Assembly (NCBI GenBank): GCA_036270095.1
Contig: DATBDE010000151.1
Location: 1-24,131 of the forward strand
Length of the DNA: 24,131 nucleotides
From: DATBDE01 sp036270095
GTDB lineage: Bacteria; Actinomycetota; Thermoleophilia; Solirubrobacterales; Solirubrobacteraceae
Direction: 5' to 3'
The translations under genes were made by a program, and so were the position numbers. Under the pieces are notes generated by a model. The model worked only from the letters and a program-made list of their open reading frames with translations, had not been told where the DNA came from and did no database searches. This document shows positions 1 to 6,407 of this stretch, in pieces (the first letter of the stretch is position 1; each line of letters opens with the position of its first letter).

Positions 1-65
1 TGCCGTTCTCGACGCGAGCACAAAACCGCAGGCGCCCGGCGACCGAACGCCACGCCACCACCGCC

Positions 66-1247
66 CTACTCGACCGACACACACAAGGCGCGCGCCAGCG
101 TCGGTGCCGTGAACGCGTACAGGACCACCGTGCACGCGATGACCAGGAACACCACCGGCACGATCTTCTCTGCGCCGTCGACGTGGTCGGAGACCAGCTT
201 GAGGCTGAAGGTCGAGGCAGTGGAGGCGGCGATGATCCCGCGCGGCGCCATCCAGGCCACGAGCCCGCGCTCACGCCAGGACAGCGACGACCCGCGCGCG
301 GACAGCAGCACCCCCAGCGGGCGGGCGACGAGCACCAGCAGGGCCACGAACCCGATCCCGGCGAGCCCGAGGCCGACCACCTGGGACGGCACCACCAGCG
401 CCGAGAGCAGGATGAAGAGCAGGCCGATCAGCAGCAGCCCGAGCGTCTCCTTGAACTCGAGGATCGTGGTCAGCGGCACCGTGCGCTGGTTGGCCATCAC
501 CAGCCCGGCGACGATCGCGGCGACCAGGCCGGCGTCGTCGCGGACGAGGTCGGCCGCGCCGGTGACCCCGACCACCACGCCGAGCGTGGCCACCGAGGCC
601 AGCTGCGAGCTCATCGTGCCCCGGCGCACCATCAGCCACAGCACCGCCCCGCCGGCGCCGCCGATCGCCACCCCGACACTGACGCTGAGCAGGAACCCGC
701 CGGGCTCGAATCCGCCCGAGCTCGACAGCCCGGCGAACACCAGCGCCGCCACGATCGCCCCGACCGGGTCGATCAGGATCCCCTCCCAGCGCAGCACCCG
801 GCCCACCGCCGGCTTCGGGTGCGCGAACTCGAGCAGCGGGAGCACCACGGTCGGTCCCGAGACGATCAGGATGGCGCCGACCAGCAGCGCGATCCCGCCC
901 GGAAGGTCCAAGAGCACCACGGCGCCCCCGAACCCCACCGCCCAGGTGATCACCGCGCCGAGCGTGAGCAGGCGCACGACGACCGGCGGCGTGTCGTCCT
1001 CCAGCTCCTCCCGGCGCAGGCCGAGCGCGCCCTCGAACAGGATCACGCCGACCGCCAGCGAGACGAACGGCGAGAGCAGGTCGCCGAGCAGCTCGTTGGG
1101 GTCGACCAGATCCGCCACCGAGGGGCCGGCCAGAACGCCGGCGATGAGCAGGGGCACGATCGCGGGGATGCGCAGCCGCGCCGCGAGCACCATGCAGCCC
1201 ACGGCGAGCACGACGACGACGGTGAGGCCGACGAGTGGGTCCTGCAA
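66..1247 (-). CDS. NhaP/CPA-type cation:proton antiporter
   Basis: A 393-residue, almost entirely hydrophobic protein with about 11-12 predicted membrane segments; it should exchange Na+ or K+ for H+ across the cytoplasmic membrane. Recognisable family features are the N-terminal DPLVGL segment, LFEGALGL near residue 70 and WEGILIDPVGA at 154-164, where Asp160 is the likely ion/proton-binding acid. The protein stops right after the last membrane helix, so it lacks the cytoplasmic TrkA/RCK-type tail carried by many relatives; the sequence after the stop is not codon-like, so this looks like a genuine short form. The start is TTG at 1247, because an in-frame TGA lies only one codon upstream. 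A 22-codon mini-ORF ends 3 nt before it. It is last in a run with the MarR gene and a two-TM protein, which suggests MarR-controlled pH or cation stress. Exchanged ion unknown. Confidence 0.85.
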   Translation of the reverse strand: MQDPLVGLTVVVVLAVGCMVLAARLRIPAIVPLLIAGVLAGPSVADLVDPNELLGDLLSPFVSLAVGVILFEGALGLRREELEDDTPPVVVRLLTLGAVITWAVGFGGAVVLLDLPGGIALLVGAILIVSGPTVVLPLLEFAHPKPAVGRVLRWEGILIDPVGAIVAALVFAGLSSSGGFEPGGFLLSVSVGVAIGGAGGAVLWLMVRRGTMSSQLASVATLGVVVGVTGAADLVRDDAGLVAAIVAGLVMANQRTVPLTTILEFKETLGLLLIGLLFILLSALVVPSQVVGLGLAGIGFVALLVLVARPLGVLLSARGSSLSWRERGLVAWMAPRGIIAASTASTFSLKLVSDHVDGAEKIVPVVFLVIACTVVLYAFTAPTLARALCVSVE

Positions 1248-1250
1248 GGG

Positions 1251-1319
1251 TCAGACGAGCTCGAGGGGCTGCTCGGCCTGGTCGGCCGTGCGCAGCGTGT
1301 CGGTGAAGGCCTTCAGCAT
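1251..1319 (-). CDS. candidate 22-aa mini-ORF upstream of the antiporter
   Basis: A short ORF (ATG to TGA) in the 114-bp gap between the two-TM protein and the antiporter. It encodes a charged, non-membrane peptide beginning MLKAFTDTLR. All 22 sense codons end in G or C while second positions are AT-rich, the pattern of real genes here. A purine-rich AGGGAA sits 4 nt before the ATG. Its TGA is in the same frame as the antiporter and is separated from the TTG start by one codon, so it could be a leader peptide coupling translation, or the true N-terminus of the antiporter interrupted by a stop. Not recognised by sequence. Confidence 0.4.
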   Translation of the reverse strand: MLKAFTDTLRTADQAEQPLELV

Positions 1320-1361
1320 CGTGTTCCCTGGAATGTCTTGGTCGCCATGGCGGCGACTACA

Positions 1362-1898
1362 TCACGTCGCGGGCCGTGCGTCCCAGCGGACCCGGGTGTC
1401 GAGCTGGGCCAAGGCGGCGTAGTGCTTGCGCGCCAGGCGGTTGGAGGCGGCATCGACGACGCTCTGGCCCGGGTCCCACAGCGCCACCCAGGCGATGACG
1501 ACGAAGGTCTGGGCGAACGTGTCGGTCCAGGCGTCGGTGGCGCCGTAGTTGACGCCGGCGGCGAGCAGCAGGCAGACGACGAAGAGCACGATGCCGATGC
1601 GGCTCTTGCGCCCGCGTAGGCTGCGCCGGATCCAGTGCCGGCGGCAGTCCACCGTCATGCGCGCCATGTCGGCACGGATGCCCTCGCTGACGGCTGCGTC
1701 GACCCCGTCGGCCCGCTCGGCCTCGGGCAGCAGCACGACCAGGGCGCTGACGTCGCTGTCGCGCCGGTGCTCGACCCACTGTTCGACGATGCGCTCGCGG
1801 GCGTCGTTGTCCAGCCCGCGGCGGTTCACGGGCGCGGGGTCCCACTGGTCGAATAGGGCGTCGACCGATGGGGCGCGGATGACGATCTCGGGGCTCAC
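1362..1898 (-). CDS. hypothetical two-TM membrane protein
   Basis: A 178-residue protein I do not recognise. The N-terminal ~95 residues are charged and soluble, with an acidic stretch containing LLPEAERADG. A basic patch (RRSLRGRKSR) then precedes two hydrophobic segments at about 102-118 and 128-142, and a short charged tail follows. The basic patch suggests the N-terminal domain is cytoplasmic. The GTG start overlaps the MarR stop codon (GTGA), so translation is probably coupled to the regulator, and the antiporter gene follows downstream on the same strand. Being between a MarR repressor and an antiporter suggests an accessory role in a stress or ion response; this is inference from context only. 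Confidence 0.75.
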   Translation of the reverse strand: MSPEIVIRAPSVDALFDQWDPAPVNRRGLDNDARERIVEQWVEHRRDSDVSALVVLLPEAERADGVDAAVSEGIRADMARMTVDCRRHWIRRSLRGRKSRIGIVLFVVCLLLAAGVNYGATDAWTDTFAQTFVVIAWVALWDPGQSVVDAASNRLARKHYAALAQLDTRVRWDARPAT

Positions 1899-2365
1899 GA
1901 CTGTTTCTGCCTGATGCCCTCCATGCGCCGGGCCGACTCCACCAGCCAGGCCTTGACGGCCGCGACCTCGGCGTCCGTGTGCCCGGCCTCGATCGCCTCC
2001 TCGAGCGCCTTGACCACGGGGGTGGCGGCGTCGAGCCGTGCCTGCCCGCCCGCGGTGAGGAACACCTCGCGGATCCGTCCGTGCGTCGGGTGCGGGCGGC
2101 GCTCGACGAGGCCGGCGCGCTCGAGCGAGGCCAGCACCCCGTTCATCGACTGCGCGGAAATGTCGGTCGCGCGTGCGAGGTCGGCGCCGGACAGGCCGGG
2201 GTCGCGCGCGAGCACACTGAGCGCGCCGTACTGCGCGGGCGTGAGCCGGTGCTCACGCAGCGCGAGCTCCATGGCCGCGCGCAATTCCTGCCAGGCCTGA
2301 CGGAGAAGGAAGCCGCTACGACCCTCCACCCCGCGGTAGCGCTGACCGATGAGCGGGGCCTCCAC
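1895..2365 (-). CDS. MarR-family transcriptional regulator
   Basis: A 156-residue winged-helix regulator. The order is a dimerisation helix (SGFLLRQAWQELRAAMELAL), the LTPAQYGALSVLAR helix typical of MarR proteins, a recognition helix region (ATDISAQSMNGVLASLERAGLV cut short here) and a wing with ERRPHPTHGR, followed by C-terminal dimer helices. MarR proteins usually repress their own and neighbouring genes and release DNA on binding a small phenolic or lipophilic ligand. GTG at 2365 is chosen as start because a TACAGT -10 hexamer lies 8 nt upstream; the next in-frame GTG is at 2329. It leads a run with the two-TM protein (4-nt overlap) and the antiporter, and is divergent from the NTF2-like gene. 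Three TTGACA half-sites in the intergenic region are candidate operators. Ligand unknown. Confidence 0.88.
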   Translation of the reverse strand: MEAPLIGQRYRGVEGRSGFLLRQAWQELRAAMELALREHRLTPAQYGALSVLARDPGLSGADLARATDISAQSMNGVLASLERAGLVERRPHPTHGRIREVFLTAGGQARLDAATPVVKALEEAIEAGHTDAEVAAVKAWLVESARRMEGIRQKQS

Positions 2366-2373
2366 GGCGCGGC

Positions 2374-2379
2374 ACTGTA
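2374..2379 (-). promoter_or_regulatory. putative -10 element (TACAGT) of the MarR gene
   Basis: TACAGT on the minus strand lies 8 nt before the GTG at 2365, the same geometry as at nine other genes in the window. Transcription would then begin at or next to the start codon, giving a leaderless mRNA. No good -35 box is visible at 17 bp. Confidence 0.4.
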
Positions 2380-2387
2380 TCAGGCTC

Positions 2388-2416
2388 TTGACAACATATA
2401 AGGACACTGTCAATAT
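2388..2416 (+). promoter_or_regulatory. promoter of the NTF2-like gene
   Basis: A perfect -35 hexamer TTGACA (2388-2393) is followed after exactly 17 bp by CAATAT (2411-2416) as a weak -10. The ATG of the NTF2-like gene comes 6 nt later, so the transcript would be leaderless or nearly so. The region is clearly more AT-rich than its surroundings. Confidence 0.5.
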
Positions 2417-2431
2417 CGAAGGATGTTGACA
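2388..2431. promoter_or_regulatory. candidate MarR operator: three TTGACA half-sites
   Basis: TTGACA occurs at 2388-2393 and 2426-2431, with its complement TGTCAA at 2408-2413 between them. The second and third copies form the better palindrome: TGTCAATAT (2408-2416) and ATGTTGACA (2423-2431) match at 8 of 9 positions around a 6-bp centre, overlapping the -10 and the start codon of the NTF2-like gene. The first copy is the -35 box itself. A dimer bound here would block that promoter. The link to the adjacent MarR protein is inferred from position. Confidence 0.5.
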
Positions 2432-2857
2432 ACCTCGAGCATCTCCCAAACCCGTATGGACGCGCTCGCCGACGGCCACTTCCGCGGCGAGGAGGCAGGC
2501 GACGTCGATGCCGTCGTCGACGGCTTCGCCCCCGACGCCGAGCACGACGTCGCCGGCCGGCCCGGCGGCCCCCTGCACGGCCACGCGGCGATCGACGCCT
2601 TCTACCGCGGCCTGCTCGCGGAGCTGCGCATCGACCGCTTCGAGCCCGTGCGGCGCTGGTACGGCGACCGCCACCTGGTCGACGAGTCGATTCTGCACGC
2701 GCACGCCATCGGCCGGCCGTTCGGCATGGAGGGCCGCGGCCGGCCCGTCAGCGTGCGGATGCTGCACGTGTTCGACTTCGCCGACGACCGCATCGCCCGC
2801 GAGAGCGCCTGGCTCGATCTCGCCACGCTGAGCGCGCAGCTGGCGCCCGACGCCTAG
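2423..2857 (+). CDS. SnoaL/NTF2-like fold protein
   Basis: A 144-residue protein of the nuclear transport factor 2-like superfamily, a small cone-shaped fold used for binding or isomerising hydrophobic small molecules. The typical pattern is visible: an N-terminal helix with HFRGEEAGDVDAVVDGFAPDAEH, a GHAAIDAFYRGLLAEL helix, a strand with LVDESILHAHA and a C-terminal LHVFDFADDRIARESAW segment. ATG 2423 fits the promoter geometry (6 nt after the -10); an in-frame ATG at 2456 would remove 11 poorly conserved residues and is the alternative. It is divergent from the MarR gene and probably its target, so its substrate may be the MarR ligand or a product of it. Its TAG shares a CTAG with the end of the convergent broken gene. 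Reaction unknown. Confidence 0.8.
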   Translation: MLTTSSISQTRMDALADGHFRGEEAGDVDAVVDGFAPDAEHDVAGRPGGPLHGHAAIDAFYRGLLAELRIDRFEPVRRWYGDRHLVDESILHAHAIGRPFGMEGRGRPVSVRMLHVFDFADDRIARESAWLDLATLSAQLAPDA

Positions 2858-3741
2858 AGCGGCTTGCGCCCGTCCGGCCCCTCCTCAGCGAGCGCGCCGC
2901 CGGTCAGCAGGGCCGTGAAGCGCCTCGTCGACACACGTGGGTAGATGGTCCAGCCCGCCAGCTTGCCCGCCTAGGTGGTGTCGACGACCATGCGGTCCAG
3001 CCGCCGCGTGGGCACGCGGCCACGGCGCGCGATCTGGCGGGCCAGGCTCTGCGGCACCCCGGGCCGGATCTGCCACAGATAGATCACCTGCAGCGAGCCG
3101 GAGAACTCCTCCCGCCGGCCCTGGCGCACGTCGCCGTCGACGTCGACGCGCACGACCCGGCGCGTGCCAGCGTCGGCGACGATGGCGTCGGCCTCGCTCG
3201 GGTAGAGGTCGAACGCGCTGAGGTCGGCGTTGGCGCCGAGCGCGCCCCACAGCGCCGCCAGCGCGACGGTCAGGTTCTGGGCGCGGAAGAGCGAGCGCGG
3301 GCTGCTCGGCCCGACCGCAGCGGCGTCGCGGGGCCGCGGCGGCTCGGTGCCCACGCCTCCTTCGCGACGGGCCTGCGTGCCGCTGCCGACGTGGTTGGCG
3401 GAGCGCACGAGCTTCGCGGCCTTGCGCTTGGCCGCGACCTGCTGGTCGTGGACCGAGCTCGAGACGACGGTCGCGAGCCCCAGCGCGGCCAGGACCGCGC
3501 CCCGCTCGTCGGTGTTGTCGAGCGCGAACAGGATCGGGGCCAGGCCGATGGCGGTGAACAACCCCGGTACGACGAACACGGCCGAGCCGGCCCGCAGCGC
3601 GCCCCCGCTGCCGATGAAGATGCCCGCGGTCAGGAACGCGACCCACCAGCCCGTCCCCGCCGGGCACTTCGGCAGCGGGCCGTAGCGGCCGTATCCGGTG
3701 GTCGAGCAGCTCCCGCCCTGGAGCAGGTGGTACAGCCCGAC
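2854..3741 (-). pseudogene. decayed membrane-protein gene: no start codon, in-frame TAG
   Basis: The minus-strand frame from about 3741 to 2971 encodes ~256 codon-like residues. It holds GSCSTTGYG and KCPAGTGWW motifs with two cysteines, two or three hydrophobic segments (about residues 32-95), a charged linker and a soluble C-terminal part. The frame meets a TAG at 2971-2973 and then continues open for 38 more codons (35 of them ending in G or C) to a TAG at 2854-2856 that abuts the convergent NTF2-like gene. Upstream, no in-frame ATG, GTG or TTG exists between the first recognisable residues and the divergent MFS gene, and the N-terminal membrane helix I would expect before the cysteine motif is absent. 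Either the gene has lost its 5' end and gained a nonsense mutation, or the sequence has errors, or a non-canonical start (ATT 3771, CTG 3735) and readthrough are used. Family not named with certainty. Confidence 0.6.
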
Positions 3742-3777
3742 GCCTGCCGATGGGCCGGTTGTTGTAGGAATGTGCGG

Positions 3778-5358
3778 GTGAGCGGAGGCACGCCCGTCGT
3801 GGGCACGAGCAAGAACCTGGTCCTGGCCGCAATGGTGTTCGCGGTCGCGATGACGTTCATCGACCAGACGATCGTCGCGATCGCGATCCCCGACCTGCAA
3901 CGCGAGCTGTCGCTGACGGCGACCGGGTCGCAGTGGATCATCAACGGCTACCTGCTGTCGCTGTCGGCGCTGTTCGCGTTCGGCGGCAAGCTCGCCGACG
4001 TGGCCGGGCGCCGGCGGATCGTGGTCATCGGCGTGATCGGGTTCGCGGTCGCGTCGGGTCTGTGCGGGGCCACGCCCACAGGCGCGGTGGCAGAGACCTG
4101 GATCATCACCTTCCGGGTCATCCAGGGCGCGTTTGCGGCGCTCATGTTCCCGGCCGCCGTGGGGATCGTGGTGGCGTCGTTCCCGCTGCGCGAGCGCGGC
4201 AAGGCGATGGCCATCTTCTTCGGGATCTCCGGCGGCCTGACCGCGATCGGCCCGATCGCCGGCGGCTTCCTCACCCAGTGGACCTGGCGTTCGATCTTCT
4301 GGATCAACCTCCCGGTCGCGCTCATCGCCCTGTTCCTCATCTGGCGGTCTCGGCCGGACGACACGCGGCGCCCGACCAAGCTCGACTACCGCGGCACGGT
4401 GCTCATCACGGCGGCAATGACGCTGCTCGTCCTCGGGTTCCAGCAGTCGGCGGTGTGGGGCTGGAGCAGCGTCGCCACGTGGGCCTGCATCGTTGTCGGC
4501 GCGGTGCTGGGGGTGTGGTTCGTGTTCTTCGAGCTGCGGATCCCGTTCCCGCTGCTGCGCCTGCAGATCTTCCGCGACCGGGGCTTCTCGACCGAGACGC
4601 TGGTGCTCGGGCTGATGTCGGTCGTGTTCGTCCCGTTCTTCTTCTTCGCCAGCGTGTACGCGCAGGTCTCGCTCGGCAAGAGCTCGTCGGAGGCGGGCCT
4701 GTACCTCCTGTACTTCTTCCTCGGCTTCGTGATCCTGGCCCAGGTCGGCGGGCGCATCCTCGACGCGCGCGGGGCCAAGCCCGCGGTGGTGGCCGGGTGC
4801 GCCGTCTCCGCCGTCGGGTTCTACCTGCTCGCGGGCAAGCTCACCGACCTGTCGCTGAACGCGCAATGGCTGTACGTGGCCATCGCCGGGGGCGGCGTGG
4901 GACTGATGCTGGGGACGGCGAGCACGGACGCGGTCAACCGCGCCCCGAGCTCGAGCTACAGCGAGGTCACCGGGATCACCCAGACGGCGCGCAACTTCGG
5001 TGCCGCCCTCGGCCTGGCCGTGCTCGGCGCGATCCTGGTCAGCCAGAACCAGAGCAACGTGGTGAACGGCTTGACCAAGAACGGGGTCCCCAGCGCGCAG
5101 GCGCACTCCGTGGCCAACTCGCTCGGCGCCCAGATCAGCGGCGGCGCCGCCGGCGGCGGGCCGCCGGGGGCCGGACCGGTCACGCGGGCGGTGGTGCACT
5201 CGGTGCAGGTCGCGTACGCCCAGTCGACGCAGACCGTCTTCTACATCATGGCCGGGGTGATGGCGGCGACGTTCCTGGTCGCGCTCATCCGGCTGCCGCC
5301 CGGCCGGGTCGAGACGCAGGAGATCACCGAGGCGCCGGCCGAGGCCGCGTCGGCCTAG
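3778..5358 (+). CDS. DHA2-family (14-TM) MFS drug:proton exporter
   Basis: A 526-residue major facilitator of the EmrB/QacA type, which pumps toxic compounds out using the proton gradient. The DHA2 signature FIDQTIVAIAIPDLQ is in helix 1, the loop motif GGKLADVAGRRR follows helix 2, and motif C (GGLTAIGPIAGG) in helix 5 leads into WRSIFWINLPV. The second half has the expected two extra helices, FRDRGFS, and a glycine-rich loop (about residues 440-475). Start is GTG 3778, with AGGA 8 nt upstream; GTG 3772 is an alternative. It follows the remnant of a divergent gene and has no adjacent regulator, though the MarR gene is 1.4 kb away. Its stop codon shares CTAG with the convergent membrane-protein gene. 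Substrate unknown. Confidence 0.92.
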   Translation: MSGGTPVVGTSKNLVLAAMVFAVAMTFIDQTIVAIAIPDLQRELSLTATGSQWIINGYLLSLSALFAFGGKLADVAGRRRIVVIGVIGFAVASGLCGATPTGAVAETWIITFRVIQGAFAALMFPAAVGIVVASFPLRERGKAMAIFFGISGGLTAIGPIAGGFLTQWTWRSIFWINLPVALIALFLIWRSRPDDTRRPTKLDYRGTVLITAAMTLLVLGFQQSAVWGWSSVATWACIVVGAVLGVWFVFFELRIPFPLLRLQIFRDRGFSTETLVLGLMSVVFVPFFFFASVYAQVSLGKSSSEAGLYLLYFFLGFVILAQVGGRILDARGAKPAVVAGCAVSAVGFYLLAGKLTDLSLNAQWLYVAIAGGGVGLMLGTASTDAVNRAPSSSYSEVTGITQTARNFGAALGLAVLGAILVSQNQSNVVNGLTKNGVPSAQAHSVANSLGAQISGGAAGGGPPGAGPVTRAVVHSVQVAYAQSTQTVFYIMAGVMAATFLVALIRLPPGRVETQEITEAPAEAASA

Positions 5359-5795
5359 CGGCGCCCTCGGCGCCGCGCGAGCACGGCGCCGACGGTGGCG
5401 CCGTAGGCGACGTGGTCGGCGACCTGCGGCAGCGGGGGCAACGCACGCACGCGGGGGAAGCGGCGGCCGATGAGGCCGAGGTCGAGGGCCGCGATGCCGA
5501 GCCCGGCGAGCGCGCCCCACACGGCGGTCCTGCGCCGCGGGAGGACGGCCGCGAGCACCTCGGCCCAGCCCACCGACAGGGCCGCGTGCACGGGAACGGC
5601 CGCCAGGAACAGCAGCGCTCCCCGCCGCTCGTGCGGCAGCGCCATCGCGCCGGCCGCATGCGCCGCCGCCATCGCGTCGTCCCCGGTGGCGAGCGCGTGC
5701 AGCGTCGAGGGCGCGCCGCTGACCACCGCCGCGACCGTGCCGGCGGCCAGTCCGTCGCGGAGGGTGTCGCTCGTCCCACCTACATTGAGAAGCAT
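5355..5795 (-). CDS. small hypothetical membrane protein (4 hydrophobic segments)
   Basis: A 146-residue, Ala/Gly-rich protein with about four hydrophobic segments (near 16-30, 58-75, 86-108 and 124-140). It has a GVxSTxHAL-like stretch in the first half (VVSGAPSTLHALATG) and a basic tail, RRRGRR. I recall similar uncharacterised actinobacterial proteins but know no function. The ATG shares the tetramer CATG with the start codon of the divergent nitroreductase gene, so the two genes have no intergenic spacer. No other in-frame start codon is available nearby, and a GAGGAG lies only 2 nt before the ATG. The stop shares CTAG with the MFS gene. Confidence 0.7.
   Translation of the reverse strand: MLLNVGGTSDTLRDGLAAGTVAAVVSGAPSTLHALATGDDAMAAAHAAGAMALPHERRGALLFLAAVPVHAALSVGWAEVLAAVLPRRRTAVWGALAGLGIAALDLGLIGRRFPRVRALPPLPQVADHVAYGATVGAVLARRRGRR
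5781..5786 (+). promoter_or_regulatory. putative -10 element (TACATT) of the nitroreductase gene
   Basis: TACATT lies 7 nt before the ATG at 5794, consistent with a leaderless transcript. The element is inside the coding sequence of the divergent membrane protein. No clear -35 box is seen. Confidence 0.45.
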
Positions 5796-6207
5796 GACTC
5801 CTCTCTTCGGACAAGACCACGTCGAGCGCTATCAGGCGACCGACGGCCGCGAAGGCCACGACTGGCAGAACGGGGCACCGGTCCTGCTGCTCACCACCAC
5901 CGGGCGCAAGTCGGGCCAGGAGCGCACGACGCCGCTCATCTACCAGCCCTTCGAGGACAAATACCTGATCGTCGCCTCCAAGGGCGGCTCGGACCAGCCA
6001 CCGGCGTGGTACCTCAACCTCGAGTCCAGCCCCGAGGTCGGCGTGCAGATCAAGGGCGACAAGTTCCTGGCGAACGCGCGTGCCGCGACGCCGGAGGAGA
6101 AGCCGGAGATGTGGCGCGCGATGGCCGAGGTGTGGCCCGACTACGACAAGTACCAGCAGAGCACCGACCGCGCCATCCCGGTGGTCGTGCTCGAGCGCAA
6201 GGGCTAG
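5794..6207 (+). CDS. deazaflavin (F420)-dependent nitroreductase family protein
   Basis: A 137-residue protein of the Ddn-like split beta-barrel family (nitroreductase family deazaflavin-dependent oxidoreductase), known from mycobacteria to use reduced cofactor F420 for hydride transfer to quinones, nitroaromatics and other acceptors. The hallmark core is present: LLTTTGRKSGQERTTPL at about residues 31-47, VASKGG at 60-65, then PAWYLNLESSPEV and a C-terminal YQQSTDRAIPVVVLER. Length is normal. The start is supported by TACATT 7 nt upstream. Its presence implies that the host makes F420, which fits an actinobacterium. It overlaps the divergent gene at the start codon and the convergent gene at the stop (CTAG). 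Physiological substrate unknown. Confidence 0.9.
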   Translation: MTPLFGQDHVERYQATDGREGHDWQNGAPVLLLTTTGRKSGQERTTPLIYQPFEDKYLIVASKGGSDQPPAWYLNLESSPEVGVQIKGDKFLANARAATPEEKPEMWRAMAEVWPDYDKYQQSTDRAIPVVVLERKG

Positions 6208-6407
6208 CCGCGTTTCGCCGGCAGCCTGGTAGCCACCGCGAGCAGCCCCACCACGCCGCCGAGCAGCAGCAACCCGCCGAGGTCCTCCCACAGGTCGGGC
6301 GCGACCACACGCAGCACGAGCGCCGCCGCCAGCAGCGCGGCCACGCCCAGCGGCAGCACCCAGGTCTCGCCGAGGACCAGCTTGCGCAGCTCGCGCAGCA
6401 CGCTCAT
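6204..6407 (-). CDS. 67-aa membrane protein, partner of the ExxE permease
   Basis: A small protein with two hydrophobic segments (about 17-34 and 43-60), a short charged N-terminus (MSVLRELRKL) and a basic C-terminus. The ATG overlaps the stop of the upstream permease gene (ATGA), so the two are translationally coupled and probably act together. The stop shares CTAG with the convergent nitroreductase gene. The protein itself is not recognised, but its coupling and codon usage make it a real gene. Confidence 0.75.
   Translation of the reverse strand: MSVLRELRKLVLGETWVLPLGVAALLAAALVLRVVAPDLWEDLGGLLLLGGVVGLLAVATRLPAKRG

Noticed and set aside
1341..1357. Hairpin GTCGCC-atggc-GGCGAC after the two-TM gene
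   Set aside because: A short perfect stem but no U-tract and no conserved RNA pattern; not supported as a terminator or riboswitch.
183..1619. Long plus-strand open frame opposite the antiporter
   Set aside because: Its product is a low-complexity His/Arg/Glu/Asp-rich string and runs across two genes on the other strand; it is a shadow caused by high GC.
2971..6291. Very long open frame (over 1100 codons) on the minus strand opposite the MFS and neighbouring genes
   Set aside because: Over most of its length it is the antisense of the MFS gene, which has clear family motifs and codon pattern; the antisense product is Arg/Ala/Gly/Pro-rich without domains. Only the 2971-3741 part is coding-like.
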